Source of the DNA: Hyphomicrobiales bacterium | GTDB taxonomy: Bacteria > Pseudomonadota > Alphaproteobacteria > Rhizobiales > Rhizobiaceae | DNA: 39,993 nt | Reading direction: 5' to 3' | NCBI GenBank assembly: GCA_012842935.1 | Contig: DUSC01000032.1 | Coordinates: 1-39,993, forward strand | Part shown: one piece after another, positions 1-10,789 of the stretch | How positions within the stretch are numbered: position 1 is the stretch's first letter | Layout: every line of letters begins with the position of its first letter | Made by a program: the position numbers and the translations under genes | The notes under the pieces: model-generated | Database searches by the model: none | What the model was told of the DNA's origin: nothing | Seen by the model: only the letters and a program-made list of their open reading frames with translations

Positions 1-207
1 ACCCCGAAGGTCTCCGCTCAGGCTCCTCGTCATCATCACCTCCTGGCAAATCACCAGGACCAGTGAATCAGACAAGGCCGCCCGCGTGAATCCTCAAACC
101 GACTCTGCGTTCATCGAAGTCGCTCTAGCAAGTCCGCAAATGACAGAGGCAGCGCGATTGCGAACCGCGCTGCCCCTGCCGCGACGTCTGCCGTCGATGC
201 CGGCCGT

Positions 208-966
208 TCAGAGCACCGTGACCTGGGTGCCGACCTTCACCCGTTCGAAGAGGTCGACGACATCCTCATTGCGCATTCGGATGCAGCCCGACGAGGCATT
301 GGTGCCGATCGTCCACGGCGCGTTAGTGCCGTGGATGCGGTAGAGCGTATCGCCGAGGTAGAGCGCACGGGCGCCGAGCGGATTATCCGGCCCACCGGGC
401 ATGTGCGCCGGCAGGATGCGGCCCTTGGCGCGCTCGCGTTCGATCATCTCAGCCGGTGGGCGCCAATCCGGCCATACCGCCTTGCGCGAGATGTTGTGGG
501 TGCCGGTCCAACCGAATCCTTCCTTGCCGACGCCGACGCCGTAGCGCCGCGCCTGGCCGCCTTCCTCGACAAGATAAAGGAACTTGTTGTGGCTATCGAT
601 GACGATACTGCCGGGCTTGCCCGGGCCGTCGTAGGCGACCTGCTGCGGCAGATACTTCGGGTCCATCTTCCGCTGCATCTCGGCGCGCGTGTACATGGGA
701 GCGACGGCGGCGGTCTGAACCCGGTCTGGCTGCGCTTCCGGCCGGTTCACGCGGCGCTCGGAGAAGATCGAAGGTTGGACCTGCTGCCGCGTCTGGCGGC
801 TTACCAGCACGCCGGGTTTGCGGCCGAGCTGGATGATCCAAGGTGCGGCGAGATCCGGCGAAACGACTACCGGCGGGCGAGTCGCATATCGATCGTTCGC
901 GGTTGCGGGAACTGCGGCGGCAAAAACGGCGGCAGCCGCGCCGGCCAGGAAGGCGAGTTTCTTCAT
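208..966 (-). CDS. L,D-transpeptidase (YkuD/ErfK family), exported
   Basis: ORF 208..1062(-); likely start at internal MKKLAFLAGAAAAVFAAAVPATA signal peptide; YkuD catalytic motif IHGTNAPWTIG...SSGCIRM. Confidence 0.9.
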   Translation of the reverse strand: MKKLAFLAGAAAAVFAAAVPATANDRYATRPPVVVSPDLAAPWIIQLGRKPGVLVSRQTRQQVQPSIFSERRVNRPEAQPDRVQTAAVAPMYTRAEMQRKMDPKYLPQQVAYDGPGKPGSIVIDSHNKFLYLVEEGGQARRYGVGVGKEGFGWTGTHNISRKAVWPDWRPPAEMIERERAKGRILPAHMPGGPDNPLGARALYLGDTLYRIHGTNAPWTIGTNASSGCIRMRNEDVVDLFERVKVGTQVTVL

Positions 967-1186
967 CGGACGTACTCTCAACACTCGATCGTCACGGGAC
1001 GAGGCGGGACGGACCTGGATCTCCCAAGCCTCGGTAACCGAATGTTGGGCCGCAGCCGGCAACCGAATGGTGAATCGGAATGCCGAAAAGGCCGACGAGG
1101 GCGTAAACCTTTTGGTGTGGTTACCGTCCGGTTCAGGAATCTGGTAAAGGCGCGGTGAAGACGACCGGACTCACGTCAGGGTTCGA

Positions 1187-1858
1187 ATGATGACGGCAAC
1201 GGAAACGGGTCTCGTCGAGGGGCCGGATGGACTGCTACGCTGTGCGTGGCACGGTAACGACGATTCCTACCGGCGCTACCACGACGAGGAATGGGGCCGG
1301 CCGGTCGGCGACGACCGCCGGCTGTTCGAGAAGATCTGCCTGGAAGGGTTCCAGTCGGGACTGTCCTGGCTGACCATTCTGCGCAAGCGTGAAAATTTCC
1401 GCGCAGCGTTCGACGGCTTCGACTTCCACCGCATTGCCCGCTACGGCGAGGCGGATATCGATCGCCTGCTCGCCGATGCGGGTATCGTACGGCACCGCGG
1501 GAAGATCGAATCGACGATCAACAATGCCCGCCGTGCGATCGACCTCGTCGGAGAGGCGGGCTCGCTTGCGGCCTACTTCTGGAGCTTCGAGCCTGGTGCG
1601 GACGAGCGGCCACGGCGCCTCGATTGGGCGACGCTGAGGGCGATGTCCACCACCCCCACGTCGACACGCATGTCAAGGGAACTGAAAAAGCGCGGCTGGA
1701 CATTCGTCGGTCCGACGACGATCTACGCCTTCATGCAGGCCATGGGCATGGTCAACGATCACATCGAAGGCTGCGCCTGCCGCGCCAAGATCGAGCAGGC
1801 ACGCAACGCGTTCCGGCGCCCGATCCGATACACTGACGGAAGCAAACGCGACGCCTAA
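1187..1858 (+). CDS. tag: DNA-3-methyladenine glycosylase I
   Basis: RCAWHGNDDSYRRYHDEEWGRPVGDDRRLFEKICLEGFQSGLSWLTIL...NDHIEGCACR typical of the Tag family. Confidence 0.95.
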   Translation: MMTATETGLVEGPDGLLRCAWHGNDDSYRRYHDEEWGRPVGDDRRLFEKICLEGFQSGLSWLTILRKRENFRAAFDGFDFHRIARYGEADIDRLLADAGIVRHRGKIESTINNARRAIDLVGEAGSLAAYFWSFEPGADERPRRLDWATLRAMSTTPTSTRMSRELKKRGWTFVGPTTIYAFMQAMGMVNDHIEGCACRAKIEQARNAFRRPIRYTDGSKRDA

Positions 1859-1946
1859 TCGATTTTACGATTGACCCGCGACGCGCGCCGGTATTTGCAC
1901 GATCGCACAATCCCGCCGGTCCACCGGCATCTTTCGGAAAGAGCAC

Positions 1947-3338
<1,392 letters not shown>

Positions 3339-3463
3339 TCACTTTCAATTAACGGCGCCTTGTTTATCGTTTACCAATAGAGAACAAAGCGTTCGGCGTA
3401 AGACGGCTCGTCGTGTGTGGCGAATTCGAATAGTCGGGAATCCGATCATCCTCGGAGAAACCC

Positions 3464-3847
3464 ATGTCCAACAACTTCGTCCTACTCGCGTCACGCATCA
3501 TGATGGTGCTTCTGTTTCTGGTTTCCGGCGCCGGCATGGCCTCGATGCCGTCAGGTATCGCCGGCTACTTCTCCAGTCTCGGCATTCCCGCTGCCGGCCT
3601 GGTTGTCTGGCTGGTCGTCATTTTGAAGATCGTTGCCGGTCTTGCCATCGTCTTCGGATTCCAGACCCGTTACGCGGCATATGCGTTCGCGGCCTTCTGC
3701 GTCGTTGCAGCCCTCATCGGCCACAACAATTTCGCCGACCAGAACGAGATGACGCAATTCCTGAAGGATATCTCGATCGCCGGCGGGTTCCTGGCGCTGT
3801 CGGTGGCCGGTCCGGGCGGCCTGTCGATCGACGCCCGACGCGGTTGA
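3464..3847 (+). CDS. DoxX family membrane protein
   Basis: Hydrophobic 127 aa with DoxX-like SRIMMVLLFLVSGAGM...YFSSLGIP...VILKIVAGLAIVFGFQTRYAAYAFAAF. Confidence 0.85.
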   Translation: MSNNFVLLASRIMMVLLFLVSGAGMASMPSGIAGYFSSLGIPAAGLVVWLVVILKIVAGLAIVFGFQTRYAAYAFAAFCVVAALIGHNNFADQNEMTQFLKDISIAGGFLALSVAGPGGLSIDARRG

Positions 3848-3872
3848 AACCCGCAGCAGGCATTGGAAACCG

Positions 3873-3899
3873 CAAGGGCCCGGAGCGATCCGGGCCTTG
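3873..3899. terminator. Candidate bidirectional terminator hairpin between convergent genes
   Basis: CAAGGGCCCGGA-GCGA-TCCGGGCCTTG: GC-rich stem with a one-base bulge between the doxX and amidotransferase 3' ends. Confidence 0.55.
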
Positions 3900-3912
3900 T
3901 TCGTCGGGAAAC

Positions 3913-4611
3913 TCAGATCTGGCGCGTCCAGGCGCGGGCAATGGCGAAGCCCACCGCGTCAGCCTCCGGACCGTGGCGCGCTTCTTCCGCCGCATGGCGG
4001 ACCATCCAGTCCGGTTGCCGCTCGGCAAGATAGTCGGCGAACAGCGCATTCCATTCACGTACCAGCCTGCGGTCGGCCTCGAAGTGGAACTGCACGGCGT
4101 AACTGGCCCTGCCGACGCGGAACGCCTGATTTGCAGCGACGGCGCTCGACGCAAGATGCGCCACGTCGGGCGGTAGCGTGAACGTATCGTCGTGCCACTG
4201 GAAGATCCGGAACTCGCCCGGAAGTTCGCCCAGAACGGGGTCTTCGCGAGCCGCCTCGGTCAGAGTGACCTTCTGCCACCCAAATTCGCTGGCGCCGCCG
4301 ATCTGGTTGGTGCCGCCGAAGGCCCGCGCCATCAACTGGCTGCCGAGACAGATGCCGAGCATGGCGCGGTCGCGGCGGCCGAAATCACGGATGAGATCGA
4401 GCAGCGCCGGGATATAGGGGTAGTCGTTGTCGGCGAGCGCATTCTGGCCGCCACCGAGGATCACCGCTGCGTCGTGGCTGGCGGCGTCGGCCGGCAGAGG
4501 ATCGCCGCGGTGCGCCATCCTGAGGTCGAGCTGGGCGCCAGCTTCGGCGAGCGCGGCCCCGACCTGGCCGAGGCCGGTGTTGTCGTAGTTCTGGACGACG
4601 AGGACCCGCAT
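3913..4611 (-). CDS. Class I glutamine amidotransferase-like (GMP synthase-like) protein
   Basis: Likely start MRVLVVQNYDNTGLGQVG; nucleophile elbow MLGICLGSQLMARAFGG and QFHFE motif. Confidence 0.85.
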   Translation of the reverse strand: MRVLVVQNYDNTGLGQVGAALAEAGAQLDLRMAHRGDPLPADAASHDAAVILGGGQNALADNDYPYIPALLDLIRDFGRRDRAMLGICLGSQLMARAFGGTNQIGGASEFGWQKVTLTEAAREDPVLGELPGEFRIFQWHDDTFTLPPDVAHLASSAVAANQAFRVGRASYAVQFHFEADRRLVREWNALFADYLAERQPDWMVRHAAEEARHGPEADAVGFAIARAWTRQI

Positions 4612-4694
4612 CGAAGAAGTCTCCGTGCGAAACGGCGTGACAGGAGAGGCCGGAGCGATAGCATGCTCCCGGCGGGGCGCAAAGGGAGGTCGAG

Positions 4695-5351
4695 GTGCCG
4701 CTGCAGAACCGCGTCGATCCATTCGGCGCCATCCACGCCGTCGCGGCGCACGGACTCTTCACCGGCAACCGCGGTGTCATCCACGACCCGGAGACGCGAT
4801 CGCTTCTCGGCCGACGCTGGTCGACGCAGGCATGGATCGTATGCAACCTCATTCATCCGAAGGGTCTCGCGCGACAGCCCATGGGCCGCAATGCACCGGG
4901 CGGCGGCGCCGGCTGGACCGAGCTGTTCTTCCTCGACGAGGTCACTGCGCTCGCCGCCGGCCATCGCCCCTGTTTCTACTGCCGGCGCAATGCGGCGAAG
5001 GCCTTCGCCATCGCATTCGCGCGAGGCCTAGGACACGATACCGTCACGGCTCCGCAGATGGACCGAATACTCCACGGCGAGCGTCGAGCCTCGGGCGGGC
5101 GGCCGCCAACCCTCTCGCCGGACGCGGTCCGCGCCCTCCCCGACGGCGCCGTCGTCGCCTACGGACGGAATGCCTTCGCCGTGAAGGACGGAAAGCTGTT
5201 GTCGTGGGCCTTCACCGGCTACGGAACAGCACGCCCGTCCTGCCGCGGCCTTCCGCCCGAAGCCGCGCTCGTCACGCCGCCGGCGACCGTCGCCGCGCTC
5301 CGTGCGGGCTTTCGGCCGGTCTGGCATGCTTCGGTGGCACACAAGACGTGA
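4695..5351 (+). CDS. Conserved hypothetical protein with a CFYCRR (CxxC) motif
   Basis: 218 aa coherent ORF: AHGLFTGNRGVIHDPETRSLLGRRWSTQAWIVCNLIHPKG...HRPCFYCRRNAAKAF. Confidence 0.7.
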   Translation: MPLQNRVDPFGAIHAVAAHGLFTGNRGVIHDPETRSLLGRRWSTQAWIVCNLIHPKGLARQPMGRNAPGGGAGWTELFFLDEVTALAAGHRPCFYCRRNAAKAFAIAFARGLGHDTVTAPQMDRILHGERRASGGRPPTLSPDAVRALPDGAVVAYGRNAFAVKDGKLLSWAFTGYGTARPSCRGLPPEAALVTPPATVAALRAGFRPVWHASVAHKT

Positions 5352-5402
5352 TCGTCGCGCCATCTTGACCGAACGACCGATGCCGGACCATCACTCCTGG
5401 CC

Positions 5403-6137
5403 ATGCGCGCCAACTACCGAATGCAGCGGCTGTTCCTGCCGCACGAGCTCGTCCAGGACGCCGTCGTCGAACCCGACCCGCAGCAGTCCCACTATCTTTC
5501 TCACGTGCTCAGGATGAAACCGGCCGCCAGGCTTCTTGTTTTCAACGGTCGCGACGGTGAGTGGCTCGCAGAGATCGCGGCAGTGGAGAGGAAGAAGGTG
5601 CTGCTCACCCTGCTCGCCCAGGTAAGGCCGCAGCCGCCGCATCCCGATCTTCTCTACTGCTTCGCGCCGCTGAAGGCGGGCCGGTTGGACTACCTGGTGC
5701 AGAAGGCAGTCGAGATGGGTGCGGGCGTGCTCCAGCCGGTGATAACCCAGCACACGCAGATGTCGACGGTCGGTACCGACCGTCTGCGCGCCAATGTCGT
5801 GGAGGCGGCCGAACAGTGCGGCATCCTCGCTATCCCGCGCGTAGAGGACGCCATCAAACTCGACCGTCTGCTCTGGCTGTGGGAGCCCGGTCGCCGGCTC
5901 ATCTTCTGCGACGAGGGTGCCGATACCAACAATCCCATTCCCGCCCTGTCGGCGATTGCCGAGCGCAAGCTCGGCTTGCTTGTCGGCCCGGAAGGCGGTT
6001 TCTCGGAGGAAGAACGCCAGCAGCTGCGCGCTCTTCCCTACGTCACCCCGATCCCGCTCGGCCCGCGCATCCTCAGGGCCGACACAGCCGCCGTTGCCGC
6101 GCTCGCCGTCATCCAGGCGACGATCGGCGACTGGTAG
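5403..6137 (+). CDS. rsmE: 16S rRNA (uracil(1498)-N(3))-methyltransferase
   Basis: RLFLPHELV...[31 protein letters not shown]...[13 protein letters not shown]...[17 protein letters not shown]. Confidence 0.95.
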   Translation: MRANYRMQRLFLPHELVQDAVVEPDPQQSHYLSHVLRMKPAARLLVFNGRDGEWLAEIAAVERKKVLLTLLAQVRPQPPHPDLLYCFAPLKAGRLDYLVQKAVEMGAGVLQPVITQHTQMSTVGTDRLRANVVEAAEQCGILAIPRVEDAIKLDRLLWLWEPGRRLIFCDEGADTNNPIPALSAIAERKLGLLVGPEGGFSEEERQQLRALPYVTPIPLGPRILRADTAAVAALAVIQATIGDW

Positions 6138-6292
6138 GGGGCGTAGAGCCGCGGCCGGCGTGATCAGGCCTTGCCAAGGCGACCCCTTCGTCCGAACAGC
6201 GCCGCCTCGCTCGCCGGGCGCCGGTCGCATCCGTCGCTTCCGGGGCGCAAGCCGACCTGTCTCATGAATTCTCGGCAGGCAGGAAGGCGGTC

Positions 6293-7759
6293 ATGGCTCG
6301 GGCGCTCGGGCTCGATTTCGGCACGGCCAACGCGGTACTGGCGCTCACCGGCGCCGGTGTCGGAGCGGATTCGCTCACCTCAGAAAGCAGGGCCGGCACA
6401 AGCTATAGCATGTGCACCCCACTGCCATTCGTGAAGGCCGGGGTCGGCGAGCCGCTGAAGGTCGAAGCCGGCCAGGCCGCGATCCGCCTGTTCATCGACA
6501 ATCCGGGCGACTGCCGTTTCCTTCAGTCGATCAAGACCTTCGCGGCGAGCGTCGCCTGCTCGATCTTGGCCGGCACCCGGTCGGGATGCGGCCCCTTGGC
6601 GCCGGGCAGCCGGTCGACCAGCCCCTCGGCGCCATAGGTCTGGAAGTTGCGGCGGATCTCGTGGAACTGCTGGCGCGAGTAGCCCATCACCTTGCAGGCT
6701 TTCGAGACGTTGGAGAGTTCGCTCGCCAGCTCGAGCAGCGAGAGCTTGCGGCGTGCTATCTTGTCCTTGGAGGTCATGATCGGTTCCTTCGGATTGGATG
6801 GTCGTTTGGCGACACCATCAAACCCGCTCGGAAGCGGCGTGGCCACCGGAACCGGGCGCGCAGACTCTTGCAGTCCGTGCCCGGTTCTCCCGGCGGCATC
6901 TGTCAGGTGATTACAATCTCAGGACAGTCCTGTCGTGTTTTGGTATCCCGGCGGTCCACTACGTCTACGAACTCGTCGCGGCGGCCTACTGGTTCGCTCA
7001 GTCGCCTTCGCGCGACGCGACGGTCTTGGTCGCCGACCTCGGCGGCGGAACAACCGACTGTTCGCTGATCCGCTTCGAACGGTATGCGGGGCAATTGCGG
7101 GCCGTGCCGATCAGTCATTCGGTCGTCGGCATCGCCGGCGACCATTTCAGCCACAGAATGATCGACAACCTTGTTACCCCGGAGATCGGCAAGGGCAGTA
7201 GGTTCCGGAGGTTCGACAACTGATTGACCTTCCAGCCAGCTATTCCGCCACCTTTGGCCGCTGGAACCAGCTTTCGATCTTCAAGACGACCCGCGAATCC
7301 TCCGACCTGAAGTCGCTGGTCCGTGTCGCGACCGAGCCGGAGAAGCTGAAGCTGTTCGTCGGCTTGATCGATTACGACGAGGGCTCTCCGCTCTGCCGGG
7401 CAATCTCGGCGACCAAGATGGCGCTGTCGCAGGCCGACGAGGCAGAATTTCCCTTCCCGCCGCTCGGCAAGGCCGGCCGCAAGACCGTGCGCCGAGCCGA
7501 CTTCGAGGCCCGGATGGCCGAGAACCTCGGCCGCATCGAAGGCACGCTGGACGAGGTGCTGTTCGGGACCGGCACACCGTAGGGGGCAATCGACAAGCTG
7601 TTCCTGACGGGCACCACGTCGTTCGTGCGGGCCGTGCGCAGCATCTTGATATGGCGTTTCGACGCCGGCCATATCGAATGCGGCGGCGAACTTCTGTCGA
7701 TCGCAAACGGCCTGGCGCTGATCGGCGAAAGGGGTGACTTGGAGCGCTGGACCGTCTGA
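6293..7759 (+). pseudogene. Hsp70 family (YegD-like) pseudogene, interrupted by an IS remnant, one frameshift and one in-frame stop
   Basis: N-terminus MARALGLDFGTANAVLAL...FIDNPGDCRFLQSIKTFAAS (6293 to ~6550); continues after the IS as FGIPAVHYVYELVAAAYWFAQ...LVADLGGGTTDCSLIRF (to ~7219); frameshift, then LIDLPASYSATFGRWNQLSIFKTTRE...FGTGTP; TAG at 7580-7582; then in-frame GAIDKLFLTGTTSFVRAVRS...SIANGLALIGE to the stop at 7757-7759. Confidence 0.9.
6550..6926 (-). mobile_element. IS481-like insertion sequence remnant (transposase N-terminus and upstream end only)
   Basis: Minus-strand MTSKDKIARRKLSLLELASELSNVSKACKVMGYSRQQFHEIRRNFQTYGAEGLVDRLPGAKGPHPDRVPAKIEQA (start ~6777) resembles the N-terminal HTH region of IS481-type transposases and then runs into host Hsp70 sequence; putative element end TGTCCTGAGATTGTAATCACC on the minus strand at 6926. 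Both boundaries are approximate. Confidence 0.75.
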
Positions 7760-7872
7760 TCCGTCGGTCGGCTCGCAGATCAATCGACCTTGATCGAGCC
7801 TCAAGATTTTTCGCTTGATCGCGCCGGCGCGGATCGTCCATCTAGCGCCGGCATCGGGTGAGGGATTTTCCA

Positions 7873-9246
7873 GTGGCGCGCGATACAACTGATTTCCGAC
7901 CCGTCGAGACCGTAGACGAACTCGTCGCCCACCTCGCCGAAGGCTGCAAGCCGCGCGAAAAATGGCGTATCGGCACGGAACACGAGAAGTTTCCCTTCTA
8001 TGTGGACGGCCACGCGCCCGTGCCTTATGGCGGCGAGCGCGGAATCCGCGCCCTGCTGGAAGGCATGCAGCGCATCCTCGGCTGGGATCCGATCATGGAC
8101 GACGGGCGCATCATCGGCCTTGTCGAGCCCACCGGCCAGGGCGCGATCAGCCTTGAGCCCGGCGGCCAGTTCGAACTGTCAGGCGCACCACTGGAAACGA
8201 TCCACCAGACATGCCGAGAAGGCAACGCCCACCTGGCGCAGTTGCGCGAGATCGCCGAGCCGCTCGGCATCCGCTTCCTCGGCCTCGGCGGTAGCCCGAA
8301 ATGGACGCTCGCCGAGACGCCGAAGATGCCAAAATCGCGCTACGAGATCATGACGCGCTACATGCCGAAAGTCGGCACGCACGGCCTCGACATGATGTAC
8401 CGGACCTGCACCATCCAGGTGAATCTCGACTTTTCTTCCGAAGCCGATATGCGTCGCAAGATGCAGGTATCGCTGAAGCTGCAGCCGTTGGCGACGGCAT
8501 TGTTCGCCAACTCCCCCTTCACCGAAGGCCGTCCGAACGGCCTGTTGTCCTGGCGTGCCGAGATATGGCGCGACACCGACAATCAGCGAGCCGGATTGTT
8601 GCCGTTCTGCTTCTCGTCCGAGTTCGGCTTCGTCGACTATGTCGAATGGGCGCTCGACGTGCCGATGTACTTCGTGATCCGGGACGGCAGATACCATGAC
8701 TGTACGCATGTCACCTTCCGCCAGTTCATGGCCGGCGCGCTGCGTAATTCGGTTCCCGACGGCCTGCCGACCATGGGCGACTGGGCAAACCATCTGTCGA
8801 CGCTGTTCCCCGACGTGCGACTGAAACGCTTCCTCGAGATGCGCGGCGCCGACGGCGGGCCGTGGCGGCGGATCTGCGCGCTGCCGGCCTTCTGGGTCGG
8901 GCTGCTCTATGACGAGCAAGCGCTCGATGCGGCCGAGGCGCTGACAGCCGGCTGGACCTATGAGGACGTCCGCGCCATGCGCGACGCCGTTCCCCGCGAG
9001 GCCATCCATACGCGTTTCGGAACGGGCACGTTGCGCGACGTCGCCCGCGAGGTCCTGGCGATTTCGCGACTCGGCCTGCGCAACCGCGGTCGCAAGAACC
9101 GCGACGGCTACGACGAGTCCGGCTTCATCGCCCCCCTCGACGAGGTGGTGGCGCGGGGCACGACCAGCGCCGAGGAGATGCTCGCCGCCTACTATACACG
9201 TTGGGGCGACTCGATCGAACCGGTGTTCCTCGAATACGCCTACTGA
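7873..9246 (+). CDS. gshA: Glutamate--cysteine ligase (plant/alphaproteobacterial type)
   Basis: RIGTEHEKFPFY...GQFELSGAPLETIHQTC...MYRTCTIQVNLDFSSEADM; internal GTG at 7873 preferred over the ORF start at 7858. Confidence 0.93.
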   Translation: MARDTTDFRPVETVDELVAHLAEGCKPREKWRIGTEHEKFPFYVDGHAPVPYGGERGIRALLEGMQRILGWDPIMDDGRIIGLVEPTGQGAISLEPGGQFELSGAPLETIHQTCREGNAHLAQLREIAEPLGIRFLGLGGSPKWTLAETPKMPKSRYEIMTRYMPKVGTHGLDMMYRTCTIQVNLDFSSEADMRRKMQVSLKLQPLATALFANSPFTEGRPNGLLSWRAEIWRDTDNQRAGLLPFCFSSEFGFVDYVEWALDVPMYFVIRDGRYHDCTHVTFRQFMAGALRNSVPDGLPTMGDWANHLSTLFPDVRLKRFLEMRGADGGPWRRICALPAFWVGLLYDEQALDAAEALTAGWTYEDVRAMRDAVPREAIHTRFGTGTLRDVAREVLAISRLGLRNRGRKNRDGYDESGFIAPLDEVVARGTTSAEEMLAAYYTRWGDSIEPVFLEYAY

Positions 9247-9335
9247 CGCGGCCGCGCGACGCGCCGGGAGCCCCTTCATCGGTCGGGCGAAACATCCTAC
9301 TCTGTCCGTCCGTTCTTGAATGCCCGGAGGCTAGG

Positions 9336-10205
9336 ATGCCAACCCTGTTCGATTTGCTGAATGCACAGAACGGTGCCGCCATGCAGGCGCTGGCGCAGCA
9401 GTTCAACCTCTCGCAGCAGCAGACGCAAGCTGCGCTCGAGGCGCTTCTGCCTGCGTTCAGCCAAGGGCTCAAGCGGAATGCCACGGATCCATACGGGATC
9501 GGCGCCTTCCTGTCGGCGCTCTGCACGGGCCAGCACGCGAAATATTTCGATAACCCGACGACGGCCTTCTCGCCGCAGGGAACGGCGGAGGGCAACGGCA
9601 TCCTCGGCCACCTGTTCGGCTCGAAAGAGCTGTCGCGCGCCGTCGCCGCCCAGGCGGCCCAGGCGACGGGCATCGGCCAGCAGGTGCTTCAGCAGATGCT
9701 GCCGGCAATCGCCGCCATACTGATGGGCGGCATGTTCAGGCAGTCGGCGCAGCCGGTGCAGTCTTCGGGCCTCGGCGCCAATCCCCTTCAGCAGGTCTTC
9801 GAGCAGATGATACGCCAGGGCGGCGGTTTCGGTCTACCGCAGACGGCGCCGCAGCAGGACCCGGCAGACCCGTTCGACAACCCCTTCGCCAAGGCCCTGC
9901 GCGACATGTTCGGCGGCGGTGCTACCCAGCATTCTGAACCGCGGCAAGCGCCGAGCGGCTTCGGCGACAATCCGTGGGGCAAGATGTTCGAGGAAATGAT
10001 GCGAGGCGGTCGGGCCGAGACATCGGAGCCAGCGCCGGCACCGGCGCAGAAGAAACGATGCAACCCGAGCGGTCGCGAACGCACGCCCTATGACGACCTG
10101 TTCGGGGACATGTTCGAGGCCGGCGCAAAACAGCGCGACGACTACCAGAAGAATATGGAATCGATCTTCGACCAGTTCGTGAAGGGCATGGACCGGCACC
10201 GCTAG
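9336..10205 (+). CDS. DUF937 domain-containing protein
   Basis: MPTLFDLLNAQNGAAMQALAQQFNLSQQQTQAALEALLPAFSQGLKRN...QVLQQMLPAIAAILMGGMF; start ATG 9336 preceded by GGAGG. Confidence 0.75.
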   Translation: MPTLFDLLNAQNGAAMQALAQQFNLSQQQTQAALEALLPAFSQGLKRNATDPYGIGAFLSALCTGQHAKYFDNPTTAFSPQGTAEGNGILGHLFGSKELSRAVAAQAAQATGIGQQVLQQMLPAIAAILMGGMFRQSAQPVQSSGLGANPLQQVFEQMIRQGGGFGLPQTAPQQDPADPFDNPFAKALRDMFGGGATQHSEPRQAPSGFGDNPWGKMFEEMMRGGRAETSEPAPAPAQKKRCNPSGRERTPYDDLFGDMFEAGAKQRDDYQKNMESIFDQFVKGMDRHR

Positions 10206-10224
10206 CTGGACCCGGCGAAGGAAA

Positions 10225-10252
10225 GCCCGGCCTCGCGGGGAAGAGGCCGGGC
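10225..10252. terminator. Candidate terminator hairpin between convergent genes
   Basis: Perfect 10-bp stem GCCCGGCCTC-N8-GAGGCCGGGC; short T-tract only on the minus strand. Confidence 0.5.
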
Positions 10253-10321
10253 AGTTTGCGGGCGCGGCCGGAGGGGGACCGGCAGATCCTGGAATGTGCC
10301 CGCGGAAAAGGTCGCTCGATT

Positions 10322-10609
10322 TCAGCAGACGCGACGCGCCACCTCCTCGGCAACGCGTAGACGCTGGCGAGCAATCGCGCTCAGATGTACGGTCGGATCG
10401 GAGCCGAACGGCAGCCCGACGGCGACATGCAGATCGCCCCGTACGAGGCCGATGTCGGCGAGCTCGGCATCCGACATGTCCCCCAATCGCATGAAATCGC
10501 GCCGGTTTTTCCAGCCGCGATAGAAGCCGGAGAGTGCGTTCACGACGCGAACGATCCAGGCCTGGCGCGGGGTTGCGCGGAAAGCGGTGGTCTCTTCGAA
10601 CGTCGACAT
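10322..10609 (-). CDS. DUF1127 domain-containing protein (extended form)
   Basis: MSTFEETTAFRATPRQAWIVRVVNALSGFYRGWKNRRDFMRLGDMSDAELADIGLVRGDLHVAVGLPFGSDPT; DUF1127-like WKNRRDFMRLGDMSDAELADIGLVRGDL. Confidence 0.85.
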   Translation of the reverse strand: MSTFEETTAFRATPRQAWIVRVVNALSGFYRGWKNRRDFMRLGDMSDAELADIGLVRGDLHVAVGLPFGSDPTVHLSAIARQRLRVAEEVARRVC

Positions 10610-10789
10610 TGGCGATATCCTTTTGGCCGAAGGCAAACCTATTTCGCCCGGCCGCGCATTGGGAGGACGCGCTCACCGGTGACGTTTCGGTGCCCTGTCT
10701 TGGACGATGGCATTCTGCGGGACAAACTATTGATTAGTCCAACGAATGTTTTTAATCTTCAGCATCAAAATAGATGATGGATTGCAGTC

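Noticed and set aside
8179-9279. 366-aa minus-strand ORF opposite gshA
   Set aside because: Antisense shadow of a conserved gene; no domain recognised.
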